Of a DNA stretch of 64,000 bases, positions 28,014 to 38,107 are shown in pieces. The translations under genes were made by a program, and so were the position numbers. Every line of letters starts with the position of its first letter. Positions within the stretch are counted from its first letter, which is position 1. Location of the stretch: NCBI GenBank assembly GCA_937136395.1, contig CAKZOI010000070.1, positions 62,001 to 126,000 on the forward strand. The letters run 5' to 3'. Under the pieces are notes generated by a model that saw nothing but the letters and a program-made list of their open reading frames with translations, was not told the origin of the DNA and did not search any database. Origin of the DNA: an uncultured Opitutia bacterium (GTDB taxonomy: Bacteria > Verrucomicrobiota > Verrucomicrobiia > Opitutales > Coraliomargaritaceae).

Positions 28014-29966
28014 ATGCCCTCACTCGTAGATAAGTCCGGAAAGATTGATTATTTTGGTCAGTTAACCTCGGGTAACTTTGTGGACTGGCTGATCACTTTT
28101 TGCCTAGGTTCGATCATTGTTTTGTTTACGATTTCGTTGGGCGGTGCACGAGCGGATACGCATGTGGTGTTGTTACCACTGTTTGTCTTGTTGCTAGTGT
28201 TGCACGGGATCTGGCTTGCGGTGGATGATCAGGACGGCCGACGAGTCAGCCAGGTGCCTCTTTTATTTATTCCGTTTTTGGCTTGGGGATTTGTCAGCGT
28301 GCATTGGTTCAGCCCGACCCCATGGCTGGGGCGTATTGAACTGATCTATGCGATTGAGGCATTTATTATCTTTTGGGTGCTGGTTAACAACTTGCGGACC
28401 CGTGCTCATTTATGGGTAATGATTGTTATGGTTCTGAGCCCAGGGGCTTATGCGATTCTTATTGGGTTTTATCATTTTTTTCAGAACCCAAACAAAATAG
28501 CCGATTCCCTTGCGGACCATGGCATTATGCTGAGTTCGAACTATTGGGGGCAGGCGACGGGCTCTTTTGCGGACCCTAATTCATTTGCGACCTTTTTGTT
28601 GGTGTTGCTGCCATCTTTGTTGATTGCGACAGCTGTTCCTCGCTTGCCGATGGTGTTTCGTGTGTTCTGCGCTTATGTGTCATTGATGCTTATATTTACG
28701 CTGGCGCTCACGCAGTTATTTTGGCCGATCTTTGTGCTGATTCCGGTCATCTTATTGGTCTCGTTTGTCTGCTTTCAAAAGCTGCGCCATCGGATTTTAT
28801 TACCTCTTGCGGGGATCGGTTCCTTGCTTGTGGTGGTGGCGCTTATGACATGGTTGCACCCGAAGTTTAGTAGCAGTTTTGAGCGTGCGCTCTCTCCGAG
28901 TGGAGAAGGCGTTCGTTTTGAATTGTGGGAAGGCGCCTTGGGCTTATTTTCAAGCTCACCTGTTGTGGGTGTTGGCGCAGGTGCCTTTTCGCTGACGTTT
29001 GCGCAGAGCCCAGATATCCATTTCGGCTTTGAGGCGCAGACTCCACACAGCGATTTTTTGCTATTGTTGACGCAATATGGGGTGATTGGTTTCCTTTTGT
29101 GTATGTTACCGGTCCTTTGGGTGGTCTGGATGTCGCTGAAGCGCTGGAGGGCCGAGCCTTCAAGAGTGAAGCTGAAGGATCGTAAAGGAGCGATTATGCC
29201 GCCGCAGCGCTTTTTCCTTTCCCTCGGACTGTCATCATTTGTCGTCTTTTTAATCTGTGCCAGCTGCAGTTTTGTTTTCGCTGTGCCTGCTTTGATGTTT
29301 TACGGCATTTTCTTCTTCTCCATATTGGTGAAATCGAGCTTGAGCCGAACCTTGAAAATTCCGCGCTTCAACGCAATTCGGTGGGTGTATGCATTTGGCG
29401 GTGGGATCTTAGGGTTTGTCTTTTTTGCAAATGCGTGGCCTCGTTTGGAGGCGCATGCCATAGAGTTGCAAATGCGACAACGCATGGATCACTTGATAGA
29501 TCAGCAGGTGCATATTTCTGGGAACGAGTCTTTACTCAAGAGAGTTATTTATGGCTTTGAAGATGCGCGCCTGATGGATCCCACTAATGTGGATGTGCTG
29601 CTCGGTTTGAGCGCGGCTCAATGCCAGCGTTACTTTCAAAACCCCGCGGAGCATGATCGCATTGGCAATGTCGCAGTGGGTATGGCAAAGAGGGCAACTG
29701 AACTGAGTGATGGTTATGCATTGGCATGGGCACAATTAGGCGTTGCCTATGCGCTGAGTGGCGATCTGGAACTTGCGGAAACCGCTTTACGCCGGGCATT
29801 GGAGTTGGCTCCAAATAGTAGCAATATTCATTATTATTGGGCGTCTTATTTAAGTCATCACCCGGAGAGGCGACTGGATGCACTTAGAAGCGTGAATCAC
29901 GCGTTGAACTTAAACCCTAAGAATGCGGCGGCCCGCCAATTGCAGCAGAAACTGTTAATTCTATAA
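28014..29966 (+). CDS. O-antigen ligase/polymerase-like protein with C-terminal TPRs
   Basis: A 650-residue polytopic inner-membrane protein of the Wzy_C/O-antigen ligase superfamily, with about 11 hydrophobic segments in residues 25-480. The large periplasmic loop contains SGEGVRFELWEGALGLF, PVVGVGAGAFSLTFAQ and AQTPHSDFLLLLTQYGVIGF, where the conserved Arg and His expected for the family are visible. Residues ~540-650 are TPR-like helices (LAWAQLGVAYALSGDLELA, ALRRALELAPN). It probably joins or polymerises glycans on the periplasmic face. The next gene starts in its stop codon (TAATG), so they are translationally coupled. Confidence 0.85.
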   Translation: MPSLVDKSGKIDYFGQLTSGNFVDWLITFCLGSIIVLFTISLGGARADTHVVLLPLFVLLLVLHGIWLAVDDQDGRRVSQVPLLFIPFLAWGFVSVHWFSPTPWLGRIELIYAIEAFIIFWVLVNNLRTRAHLWVMIVMVLSPGAYAILIGFYHFFQNPNKIADSLADHGIMLSSNYWGQATGSFADPNSFATFLLVLLPSLLIATAVPRLPMVFRVFCAYVSLMLIFTLALTQLFWPIFVLIPVILLVSFVCFQKLRHRILLPLAGIGSLLVVVALMTWLHPKFSSSFERALSPSGEGVRFELWEGALGLFSSSPVVGVGAGAFSLTFAQSPDIHFGFEAQTPHSDFLLLLTQYGVIGFLLCMLPVLWVVWMSLKRWRAEPSRVKLKDRKGAIMPPQRFFLSLGLSSFVVFLICASCSFVFAVPALMFYGIFFFSILVKSSLSRTLKIPRFNAIRWVYAFGGGILGFVFFANAWPRLEAHAIELQMRQRMDHLIDQQVHISGNESLLKRVIYGFEDARLMDPTNVDVLLGLSAAQCQRYFQNPAEHDRIGNVAVGMAKRATELSDGYALAWAQLGVAYALSGDLELAETALRRALELAPNSSNIHYYWASYLSHHPERRLDALRSVNHALNLNPKNAAARQLQQKLLIL

Positions 29967-30892
29967 TGAATCACAAAACCTATACATTCGCGGCGTCGGT
30001 CGTTTGTCTGCTAGCCAGTATTCAGCTGGTAGGTGCGGAGGTGTGGAAGCAGGGCTCTATTGCCGTGTTTGCGATTGAAGAAGGCCTTGAGATCACGGCG
30101 ATGGGGCAGAGTGATCAGCCATTGAATGTGGACCTTATGCCGAGCTATTTTCCAGGTTTGATTATTGCAGAGACGCTGCAGCCAAGTCGGGCGAGTATGC
30201 TTACTTCGAATGGTGTGCTGATCGATTTCAAGGGGCCTGGCTACTTAGGAATCGAGCGCTTCGAGCAGGAGATTTCTGGTGAAGGGTGGTTGCATGCGAA
30301 GCACGAGCCTGGGCAGAGCCGTATGATCATGAACTTGAGAGCGGGCAGATTGGTCTTAGATCAAAGTAAGTTGTTGAATGCCTCGCAAGCCGTTCTTGAA
30401 ACTCCAGTTGGCCGTTTCTCGGGTATCAACAATGCGCATTGGATGATTGATCTTAGTAAGGATGCTAGAAAGCGCACCTTTTCATTTAATGTCTATTGTG
30501 TGCAAGGAACCTTGCGTTTCTTCGACTTAATGGGGCGCACATTCACGATCCGGTCGGGGCAGCAAATTAGTGGAGCGGGTGCTGCGCTGACTCCGTCTAT
30601 TGAAGTCGCTGAAATTACCTCGGATGCACAGGAGTATTTAGATAATTATGAGCTGCGCGTCTCGATGTTGCATGAGATCGGACTCACAGAGGAGGGATTT
30701 CTTGCTGCGACCAAATCTTTGGCGAAAAGCTCTGAGGCCGAACGCTCAATTACTGTGTCACAGCAAGCCTCTAAAGTGAGCTCCAGTCAAAAACGTCCAC
30801 TTGTGATCGAGTATGCACCTCGCTCCGCGCCAGTGACTCCATATCAAGGCGTGGCACGCCCTCCATCTGCGTATGAAGCGGACCTATTCTGA
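29966..30892 (+). CDS. Secreted FecR-like protein
   Basis: A 308-residue protein with a signal peptide (residues 1-24, ending VGAEV) and a beta-rich region resembling FecR-type domains: LRAGRLVLDQSKLLNASQAV, LETPVGRFSGINNAHWMID and FTIRSGQQISG. The C-terminal third is low-complexity and Ser/Pro-rich. Such secreted FecR-like proteins are often encoded beside CHASE2 adenylate cyclases, as here. It may present or modulate a periplasmic signal. It is coupled to the upstream ligase gene and lies 40 bp before the cyclase remnant. Confidence 0.7.
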   Translation: MNHKTYTFAASVVCLLASIQLVGAEVWKQGSIAVFAIEEGLEITAMGQSDQPLNVDLMPSYFPGLIIAETLQPSRASMLTSNGVLIDFKGPGYLGIERFEQEISGEGWLHAKHEPGQSRMIMNLRAGRLVLDQSKLLNASQAVLETPVGRFSGINNAHWMIDLSKDARKRTFSFNVYCVQGTLRFFDLMGRTFTIRSGQQISGAGAALTPSIEVAEITSDAQEYLDNYELRVSMLHEIGLTEEGFLAATKSLAKSSEAERSITVSQQASKVSSSQKRPLVIEYAPRSAPVTPYQGVARPPSAYEADLF

Positions 30893-30932
30893 GGCTTGGC
30901 TTTTTCATGAATGCGCACAGTCTTAGCTGAGC

Positions 30933-32878
30933 GTGAACCGTATTCAGCATAGTATTTCTTGTGTCGCCTTGGTAGTTGGCTCGATTGTGCTATGGCTGGT
31001 TATGTCAGTTTCAGGGCTTCTTGATGGCTTGGAACAGGAGACTATGCGTTGGCGTTATCTTGCGCGTGGAGAGATAGCTTCTTCGGCGCCGATTGTTTAT
31101 GTTGATTTAGATGCTGAGTCAGTTGCCTCGATCGGCGCACGTCCTTGGGACCGTGCCAATTTCGCTGTATTGCTCAATGCATTGTTGGGGCCAGGTGAGG
31201 CTCAAGCGGTAGGTGTGGATATCATTTTCTCTCAGCTCGGCCGGGGTTCCTTACTTGATTTAGAGCGAGCGAAAGCGGGCGACCTCGCCTTAGGGCAAGC
31301 GGTCCAGCGCTATCAAGATCAAGTCGTATTGGCGGCTGCTTACACGTGCACGACAGGGCCGAGCGCGGTGCCTTTGATTCGTTCCGGCTTTGAAAATCCT
31401 ACAGAGAATGTTTTTCCGGAGTCACCGAGCTATCCAATTATTGATTGGGAAGTGGGGCGCCTTGGGCTGGCAAATGTAGATGAAGAACTCGGGCAGGGAG
31501 TGGTGCCGCACGACTTGGCGAGGCCGAGGCTGTTGCCGAAAACGTGGCTTGGTTCAAACGCTTTAAGGGTAAAGTGGTTTTTGTTGGGCCCGTAGATCCA
31601 CAGTTAAAAGATATCGCGCCGACTCCGTTCAATCGAGAGCCAGTGCCAAAAGTCGGCCTGCACGCCAATCTATACCGCACTGTGCACGATGAGGCATATG
31701 TCGTGCATGCCACGAATGTGCAGTCAGTATGGATCTTAGTGCTACTCGCCAGCGCGGTTGCGTTGCTTAGTTTATGGAATGGCGTAGGGGAGAAATTCAC
31801 ACGCTTTGCTTCTGTAGCTTTGGTCGTGCTTTACGGGCTGATTGTTTGGCTCGCGTTTACCCAATGGAACTATGTGTTGCCTGTAGTGGCGCCTGTTGGG
31901 GCGTCCTTGACTGCTTTCTTGGGGCTGCTCTTGATCAAGTTGGGCATCGAAGAGTATGAGCGCCGCCGCATCAAAAATCTATTTGGAGCTTATGTTTCGC
32001 CCGAGTTGGTCGATGAGATGGTCGATGCGCAACGCGAACCAGAACTCGGTGGCACGGAAGCTGAAATCTCTGCGCTGTTTTCGGATGTAGAAGGCTTCTC
32101 TACGCTCTCGGAGCAATTACCTGCCAATGAGTTGGGCGCGCTTATGAATGAATATTTAGGTGCGATGACCGAAGCGATACAGTCACAGGGCGGCACTTTG
32201 GATAAGTATATAGGCGATGCTATCGTGACTATGTTTGGCATGCCGCTGCCGCTGCCCGATCATGCAAGTCGTGCGTGTTTATCTGCACAACGAATGCAGG
32301 AGTGTCATGCTGAACTGCGTAAAAAATGGGCCGCTGCAGGCCGCCAGCCGGACTCAATTTTAAACATGCGCACGCGGATTGGTATTAATACCGGCATGGC
32401 GGTCATAGGAAATATGGGCAGTCATGTGCGCTTTAATTACACAATGATGGGTGATTCGGTGAACCTTGCGGCCCGTTGCGAAAGTGGGGCGAAAGTTTAC
32501 GGAGTCTATACGATGATCACTCAAGTCGTTCTCTTGGCGGCAAAGCAAGTAACGCCTGATTTACCGACCAGAAAGTTAGACCGAATTATTGTGCAGGGCC
32601 GCACGCAGGCGGTAGAAATCTATGAGCTTTGGGACCGCAGCGTCGACTTGGGTGAAGCCATGCAATGCGCGAGCCACTATGAAGCGGGTCTGGCAGAATA
32701 CTTTAAGGGGAACTGGTCGGCAGCACTTGAATCTTTTTCCGCATCGTTAGCGCTCGAACCGGGGCGATATTTTGCGCCAATAACGCCGTCAAAGCTGATG
32801 ACGGAGCGCTGCCAAAAATTCCAGCGAGAGGGAACGCCGGAGAATTGGGATGGTGTTTATCGAATGAAGACCAAATAG
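30933..32878 (+). pseudogene. CHASE2-domain adenylate cyclase with internal deletion
   Basis: The first frame (GTG 30933) encodes a membrane anchor and the start of a CHASE2 sensor (APIVYVDLDAESVASIGARP, to LGLANVDEELGQGVV). The second frame enters at about 31505 with RLGEAEAVAENVAWFKRF and continues KGKVVFVGPVDPQLKDIAPT (the end of CHASE2), three membrane spans and an intact class III cyclase domain (FSDVEGFSTLSEQLP, LDKYIGDAIVTMFG, GINTGMAVIGNM). The central part of CHASE2, probably around 100 residues, is missing and the frame is shifted, so this is a true deletion rather than a one-base error. A GTG at 31544 could yield a cyclase without a sensor. Confidence 0.8.
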
Positions 32879-32897
32879 TTCGGCACTTTGCTGTGGC

Positions 32898-33218
32898 TTA
32901 GTAGCGCGCCATGTCGGTATCGACTTCAAGTGACCAAGCGTGAATCCCGCCGCTCATATTGATGGCATTGGTAAAGCCTCTTGCTTCCAGATACTGGAGG
33001 ACATTCATACTGCGCATGCCATGATGGCAAAAAATGACTAGTTTGCCCTCTTTCGGAAGTGCCTCCACGCGCTCTGGAATTTGCCCCATCGGAATATGTA
33101 GCGCCCCTTCTATTCGGCAGATCGAGACCTCGGAGTCCTCTCTGACATCGAGAAACGTTACATTCGCTTCGTTTTTACGCAAATTTGCGGCTTCAGTGAC
33201 ATTGATTTCCTTGTTCAT
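32898..33218 (-). CDS. Rhodanese-like single-domain protein
   Basis: A 106-residue cytosolic protein with one rhodanese domain: VTFLDVREDSEVSICRIEGA, ALHIPMGQIPERVEAL and the active-site loop VIFCHHGMRSMNVLQYLEAR with the catalytic Cys in CHHGMR. It may carry persulfide sulfur, but no partner is encoded next to it. It is divergent from kdsB with about 30 bp between the starts. Confidence 0.92.
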   Translation of the reverse strand: MNKEINVTEAANLRKNEANVTFLDVREDSEVSICRIEGALHIPMGQIPERVEALPKEGKLVIFCHHGMRSMNVLQYLEARGFTNAINMSGGIHAWSLEVDTDMARY

Positions 33219-33248
33219 TAGCGAACTTTCATGATGATAGTTTCACAA

Positions 33249-34004
33249 ATGTCAAAGACCCCATCCATAATCGTGCCCGCGCGGCTCGCCTCTACTCGTT
33301 TCCCGCAGAAATTACTGCATGAAGTTCGTGGCAAGCCCATCATCGTGTGGACGGCTGAGCGAATCCGTGAGGTGGCACCCGAGTTTCCACTTTATTTTGC
33401 GGTCGACGACAGTGCGCTCCAAAGCTGCTTAGAGTCGGCAGGCTTTCAGGTGGTTCGCACACGGCCCGATCATCCCAGTGGCACCGATCGTCTCGCTGAG
33501 GCCAACGCTGAAGTCGGGGCACCAGCAGTGATCAATGTGCAAGGCGATGAACCACTCGTCACTGGCGAGCAAATCCGCGCACTTGCGAAAGGGCTCGAAG
33601 GGCAGGCGGCGATGTCGACGCTCGCGATACCTTTTGATCGCCCAGAAGACTTTGCCAACCCGAATCAGGTGAACGTCGTGCGTGATCGGGAAGGTTACGC
33701 ATTGTATTTCTCGCGTTCATCAATTCCTTATGCGCGGGATTTGGGCGGTAAGGTCGATGCCGCTTGGCTTAAGCAAAACCAATGCTATCGCCACCTTGGG
33801 CTGTATGCCTACAAGGCGGAGTTTCTCAGCGCCTTTTCGTCGCTCGAACCCGGCTTTCTCGAAAATATCGAAAAGCTCGAACAGCTCCGCGCAATGGAGC
33901 ACGGCTACCGGATACATGTCGGCATCACCGATCAGCCCACCATCGGGATCGACGCGCCGGATGATGTCGCCGAGTTCGAGGCGCGTCTGACTGCCCTTGG
34001 CTAG
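33249..34004 (+). CDS. kdsB: 3-deoxy-manno-octulosonate cytidylyltransferase
   Basis: Activates Kdo as CMP-Kdo for lipopolysaccharide core synthesis, in the cytosol, which marks a diderm envelope. Seen motifs: [48 protein letters not shown], the [12 protein letters not shown] region and [12 protein letters not shown]. Taking [13 protein letters not shown] at 33249 as start gives 251 residues, normal for the family. An ATG at 33231 would leave only 12 bp to the divergent gene. Confidence 0.95.
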   Translation: MSKTPSIIVPARLASTRFPQKLLHEVRGKPIIVWTAERIREVAPEFPLYFAVDDSALQSCLESAGFQVVRTRPDHPSGTDRLAEANAEVGAPAVINVQGDEPLVTGEQIRALAKGLEGQAAMSTLAIPFDRPEDFANPNQVNVVRDREGYALYFSRSSIPYARDLGGKVDAAWLKQNQCYRHLGLYAYKAEFLSAFSSLEPGFLENIEKLEQLRAMEHGYRIHVGITDQPTIGIDAPDDVAEFEARLTALG

Positions 34005-34052
34005 TCAAATAGCCAGCTTGACAAAGCCCACGACTCGCAACCGTATTCACTT

Positions 34053-35291
34053 ATGCAAAACGCTATACTAGACCTTGAACTCGATCCGCTTAGCTTGCCT
34101 GATACGCGAGGTCACTTCGGCACCTTCGGTGGCATGTATGTGCCTGAGACTTTAATGACCCCGCTCTTCGAATTGACCGAGGCGTATACTGAGGCACGCA
34201 ATGACCCAGAGTTTCAAAAAGAACTCGATTTTCAACTCCGTGAGTTCGCAGGTCGTCCAACCAATCTTTATTTTGCAGATCGTCTCACGGAGCACTGCGG
34301 CGGTGCGAAAATCTACCTGAAGCGCGAGGATCTGCTCCATACCGGAGCGCACAAGATCAACAACGCCCTCGGCCAAGCCCTACTCGCAAAGCGTATGGGT
34401 AAGAAACGCATCATCGCCGAAACCGGCGCTGGGCAGCACGGCATCGCCACCGCTGCGATGTGTGCGAAAATGGGCTTTGAGTGCGTCATCTATATGGGCG
34501 AAGAGGACATGCGCCGCCAAGCGCTCAATGTTTACCGTATGCGCCTCTGTGGTGCTGAAGTGCGCGGCGTTTCCGCCGGCCAAAAGACTTTGAAAGAAGC
34601 GGTCAACGAGGCGATGCGCGATTGGGTCACCAATGTGCGCACCACGCACTACATTATCGGTTCTGCATTGGGTTCGCATCCGTTTCCAATGATGGTGCGT
34701 GATTTTCATCGCGTCATCGGCGAAGAGTGCCGCCGCCAGATCATGGAGAAAGAAGGTCGTCTTCCCGACGAGGTCGCTGCCTGTGTCGGCGGGGGCTCCA
34801 ATGCGATCGGTATTTTCTTTGCCTTTTTAAAAGACCTTGAAGTGAAACTCACTGGAGTTGAAGCTGGTGGCCGCGAAATCAAACGCGGACATCACGCCGC
34901 ACGCTTTGAAGGCGGCAAGCTCGGAGTGCTGCAAGGTGCGAAGACATGGATTCTGCAAGATGAAGACGGACAGATCGACCTCACTCACTCAGTATCCGCG
35001 GGTCTCGATTACGCAGCCGTGGGTCCTGAGCATGCCTATTACAAAGAAAAAGGCCGTATTGATTTTGGCTACGCGACCGACGCCGAAGCACTCGATGCCT
35101 TTCAGACCCTTTGTTCGGTAGAAGGCATTGTCCCTGCGCTCGAATCTTCACACGGCATTGCCTATACCATGAAGCGCGCACGCGAAATGAGCTCCGATCA
35201 AATCATCATCGGTAACCTCAGTGGCCGTGGAGATAAAGACGTCCAAGAAGCTGCACGGGTGTTGGGAAATGCTGAAAATCTGAAAGACTGA
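34053..35291 (+). CDS. trpB: Tryptophan synthase beta chain
   Basis: Condenses indole with L-serine to tryptophan in a complex with TrpA. The 412-residue protein is of the standard (TrpB1) type: [13 protein letters not shown] at the start, the PLP lysine in [23 protein letters not shown], the phosphate-binding loop [10 protein letters not shown] and SGRGDKDV at the end. No trpA is adjacent. The next gene encodes a TrpG/PabA amidotransferase, a loose functional link. The last codons and the stop lie in a short tandem repeat. Confidence 0.97.
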   Translation: MQNAILDLELDPLSLPDTRGHFGTFGGMYVPETLMTPLFELTEAYTEARNDPEFQKELDFQLREFAGRPTNLYFADRLTEHCGGAKIYLKREDLLHTGAHKINNALGQALLAKRMGKKRIIAETGAGQHGIATAAMCAKMGFECVIYMGEEDMRRQALNVYRMRLCGAEVRGVSAGQKTLKEAVNEAMRDWVTNVRTTHYIIGSALGSHPFPMMVRDFHRVIGEECRRQIMEKEGRLPDEVAACVGGGSNAIGIFFAFLKDLEVKLTGVEAGGREIKRGHHAARFEGGKLGVLQGAKTWILQDEDGQIDLTHSVSAGLDYAAVGPEHAYYKEKGRIDFGYATDAEALDAFQTLCSVEGIVPALESSHGIAYTMKRAREMSSDQIIIGNLSGRGDKDVQEAARVLGNAENLKD

Positions 35292-35326
35292 AACGCTGAA
35301 AGACTGAAAGACTGAAAACTGAAATA
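35271..35326 (+). repeat. Short tandem repeat across the trpB stop
   Basis: About five imperfect copies of a CTGAAAGA-type 8-9-mer run through the last six codons and the stop of trpB into the intergenic region. Because the unit contains TGA, changes in repeat number or phase could move the stop codon. No promoter or operator pattern is evident in it. Confidence 0.7.
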
Positions 35327-35392
35327 TATTCACCATTCAAAGTTGGACGTTCGATTTAGCTATCCGTCATTACACATTATTAATTGAATCTT

Positions 35393-35956
35393 ATGCTCCT
35401 CGTTATCGATAATTTCGACTCCTTTACCTACAACCTCGTCCAATACTTTGGCGAGTTAGGCATCGAGCAAAAGGTCTATCGCAACAACGCGATCACCGTG
35501 GAGGAAGCGCTTGAGCTGAACCCTGATCGTGTGATGATTTCGCCAGGACCCTGTTCGCCAAATGAAGCGGGGGTCAGTCTTGACATGATTGCTGCCTTTG
35601 TTGGCAAGAAGCCGTTACTAGGTGTGTGTCTCGGACATCAAAGTATCGGGCAGCACTTCGGCGGAAAGGTGGTTCGCGCCGAACGCTTGATGCATGGTAA
35701 AACCTCGCCCGTCACGCACCGAGATACCGATATTTTCAAGGGCATGCCCAATCCGATGCAGGCCACGCGCTACCATTCCTTGATCGTCGAGCGCGCCACA
35801 TTGCCCGATTGCCTTGAAGTGACCGCCGAAACAGCGGAAGGGGAAATTATGGGCCTCGCTCACAAAGACCTCCCGGTGTGGGGCGTGCAATTTCACCCCG
35901 AATCGCTCGCCACTCAAGATGGCATGAAGATGCTCGAGAATTTCCTAAAACTCTAG
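35393..35956 (+). CDS. trpG: Aminodeoxychorismate/anthranilate synthase glutamine amidotransferase
   Basis: Class I glutamine amidotransferase that supplies ammonia for anthranilate (tryptophan) or aminodeoxychorismate (folate) synthesis. The 187-residue product starts [20 protein letters not shown] and has the oxyanion strand [12 protein letters not shown], nucleophile Cys in [15 protein letters not shown] and the His-Glu pair in [14 protein letters not shown] three codons upstream also exists, but the ATG at 35393 fits the family. The synthase partner (TrpE/PabB) is not in the window, so TrpG and PabA cannot be told apart. Confidence 0.93.
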   Translation: MLLVIDNFDSFTYNLVQYFGELGIEQKVYRNNAITVEEALELNPDRVMISPGPCSPNEAGVSLDMIAAFVGKKPLLGVCLGHQSIGQHFGGKVVRAERLMHGKTSPVTHRDTDIFKGMPNPMQATRYHSLIVERATLPDCLEVTAETAEGEIMGLAHKDLPVWGVQFHPESLATQDGMKMLENFLKL

Positions 35957-36004
35957 TGGTTAGCTTCTGTATTCTAACTCCTGACTTCTATCTTCTTTTA
36001 AAAC

Positions 36005-36475
36005 ATGCGCTGCCCAAAGTGTGCCTCACTCGAGACCAAAGTGCTCGATACTCGAACTGGTAAAAACGAAACCTCGATTCGTCGTCGACGTGAATGCCTC
36101 GATTGCGAATACCGTTTCACTACAATCGAAGAAGTGCTTCGCGCCGACCTACAAGTCGTCAAGCGCGACGGGCGCCGTGAAGATTTTGACCGCAACAAGG
36201 TATTAGGTGGTTTAAAGAAGGCCGTGCAAAAACGACCGATTGAAGTCATCCAGATCGAGATGCTCATTGCCGACACCCTCGCGACTCTGGAGAAAGAACA
36301 CGATCAAGAGATTCCATCACAAGCGATCGGCGAGCAAATCATGCAGCGCCTGAAGCACCTCGATCAAATCGCCTACGTTCGTTATGCCTCTGTGTATAAA
36401 GATTTCCGCGACCTCAGCGAACTTGCTCAAGAAATTCTAGATCTGAGAGAGTCCACCGAAAATGGCAAAAAGTGA
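36005..36475 (+). CDS. nrdR: Transcriptional repressor NrdR
   Basis: Zinc-ribbon and ATP-cone repressor of ribonucleotide reductase genes. The 156-residue protein has the zinc ribbon MRCPKC...CLDC (four Cys within residues 3-34), [18 protein letters not shown], and an ATP-cone domain at ~48-138 ([36 protein letters not shown]). Length is standard. Its last 14 bp overlap the next gene, so the two are translationally coupled. Confidence 0.96.
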   Translation: MRCPKCASLETKVLDTRTGKNETSIRRRRECLDCEYRFTTIEEVLRADLQVVKRDGRREDFDRNKVLGGLKKAVQKRPIEVIQIEMLIADTLATLEKEHDQEIPSQAIGEQIMQRLKHLDQIAYVRYASVYKDFRDLSELAQEILDLRESTENGKK

Positions 36476-36938
36476 TCCCGTCGACCAGCTGCGCACGCTC
36501 AATGAGATCTTGGCGCGCACCGTTGCCTCGGATGTCGAAAAAGCTGAAAATGCCCGTCGAGCACTTGAGTTTTTCAGCCGCGAAGATGCTGATCAAAATG
36601 TGAAGCTGTGCCTGCGCGATTGCGCCGATAAGCTGGCACACCTGCACATTGGCGACGAGTCCACCAGTGAATTAGCCTTTGCGCATTGGCATGTCCCCGC
36701 GCTCGAAGATTTCAGTCCGCTCTGGATTCGCCAGGCAATCGTTACAGAAATGAAAAAGCTAGCTGGCCGTCGTCAGTCGCTATTGTTAGTTACCGGTCTG
36801 CGTGAGACCATATGCCCCGAAGGTAAGAAGTGGACCAAGAAACGCCAATTTCAATACGAACGCGTCCGTGACTGGATTGACGCTTTAGCTTGCGCTTGGG
36901 CTACTAGGGGGTCTCAGCTGCAAGTGGTGGTTCTGTGA
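36462..36938 (+). CDS. Conserved-looking protein of unknown function
   Basis: A 158-residue soluble, mostly helical protein. The N-terminus has an acidic helix ([18 protein letters not shown]). The centre contains the Cys-bearing segment [18 protein letters not shown] and [18 protein letters not shown], and the C-terminus has [19 protein letters not shown] and a basic stretch [17 protein letters not shown]. No family was recognised. It overlaps nrdR by 14 bp, so it is real and probably co-expressed with it. Confidence 0.75.
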   Translation: MAKSDPVDQLRTLNEILARTVASDVEKAENARRALEFFSREDADQNVKLCLRDCADKLAHLHIGDESTSELAFAHWHVPALEDFSPLWIRQAIVTEMKKLAGRRQSLLLVTGLRETICPEGKKWTKKRQFQYERVRDWIDALACAWATRGSQLQVVVL

Positions 36939-36987
36939 TTATAAAAATCGAGTCGCCCTCATGCACTGATTTATTTCTAATAGACGT

Positions 36988-37326
36988 ATGAAGACACTTT
37001 TTGAAAAAATTATCGCCCGCGAAATCCCGGCCAACATTGAGCATGAAGATGAGCACTGCATCGTGATTCATGATATTGATCCGAAGGCCCCCGTTCATTG
37101 TCTGGTGATTCCCAAGAAGGTGATTCCTCGCGTCGCAGAGACGACTGCCGAGGATCAGGCAGTCCTCGGGCATTTGCTACTCACGGCTGCAGCAGTAGCG
37201 AAGAAGTTGAATTTGGAAAAAGGCTTTCGCGTGGTCATTAACAACGGCGAAGATGGCGGTGAAACCGTTCCGCATATGCACGTGCATGTGCTGGGTGGGC
37301 GGTCATTAGCGTGGCCTCCAGGTTGA
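36988..37326 (+). CDS. HIT family nucleotide-binding protein
   Basis: A 112-residue histidine triad protein of the HINT type (purine nucleoside phosphoramidase-like). It begins TLFEKIIAREIPANI, has HCIVIHDIDPKAPVHCLVIP and ends with the triad PHMHVHVLGGRSLAWPPG. The length and C-terminal WPPG match bacterial HinT. The gene is 49 bp after the unknown gene and may belong to the nrdR transcript. Confidence 0.95.
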   Translation: MKTLFEKIIAREIPANIEHEDEHCIVIHDIDPKAPVHCLVIPKKVIPRVAETTAEDQAVLGHLLLTAAAVAKKLNLEKGFRVVINNGEDGGETVPHMHVHVLGGRSLAWPPG

Positions 37327-37378
37327 GGCTAGACTCGCCGCACCATAAGGCTCGAATTCCTTTTTGCCGAGACCTTAC

Positions 37379-37804
37379 TTAGCTGCGCGACTTTCGACCT
37401 TCGTCGTATTCAAAGTATTCAAACATCGTAGTGATCTCGTCACAATCACTGAGGCCGCTCTCAGCCTTGCGCGTCGCGAGTAGATCACTCACATGGTCTT
37501 TCCAGCCGAGTTTCGATGCGAAATGGTTCCAAATGAGAATGTCACTCTCATCGAGCGTGCGCCCTTCAGAGAAGCACCATTCGAGGATCTCTTCGTTGCT
37601 GCTGCCTTCGAGGGTTCGTATACGAATTTTGTCATAAGGCACATTGAGGTAGTCAGCGCATCGACCATCCAAAGCGACTCCGATATTTCCTAGAAAGTCC
37701 TCTCTGAGTTCGCCGCGTGCATGCTTACGAATTTTATCGAGCATACGTGCGAAATAGAGCATGCCCTTGGTTGGTTCGAAGGCGGAAATAGGTGCTTGTG
37801 ACAT
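37379..37804 (-). CDS. DUF5069 domain protein
   Basis: A 141-residue soluble protein resembling DUF5069, a family common in Verrucomicrobiota. It has the N-terminal KGMLYFARMLDKIRKHARGE, a central LDGRCADYLNVPYDKIRIR and SSNEEILEWCFSEGRTLDE, and an acidic C-terminus. Function unknown. It converges with the HIT gene. Confidence 0.8.
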   Translation of the reverse strand: MSQAPISAFEPTKGMLYFARMLDKIRKHARGELREDFLGNIGVALDGRCADYLNVPYDKIRIRTLEGSSNEEILEWCFSEGRTLDESDILIWNHFASKLGWKDHVSDLLATRKAESGLSDCDEITTMFEYFEYDEGRKSRS

Positions 37805-38107
37805 GGTGTGACAAATACCTGTTGTCCGATCCTCGTCAAATTATTTGCTGTTTAAGCGAAAATCGGCAGTTTGTCTGAGTGTATTCTTGTAAACCGTTAA
37901 TGGACGTCAATTAACGTTAATCAGAGGCTGCGCCAATTTGGCTTTGGATTGTAGAATGAAAATTGGAAGCAGTTTGGGTGTAAATCGTTCATATAAAAAA
38001 CTTATGCACTCATAATTAATGTTCATTGCTTCGCCATCTACGGCAGACCTCCGTCACGTTAATTAACGGTTCAGCTCATTTTTTTAGGTTTAAGCGAAAG
38101 GTGCTGA
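37805..38107. other. Intergenic region with two AT-rich perfect palindromes
   Basis: A 303-bp gap upstream of the DUF5069 gene and downstream of the oxidoreductase gene. It holds two 12-bp perfect palindromes: ATTAACGTTAAT at 37910-37921 and CGTTAATTAACG at 38057-38068, plus a related CCGTTAATGG. They share the GTTAA core and could be operator sites for an unknown regulator. Otherwise nothing was recognised. Confidence 0.45.
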
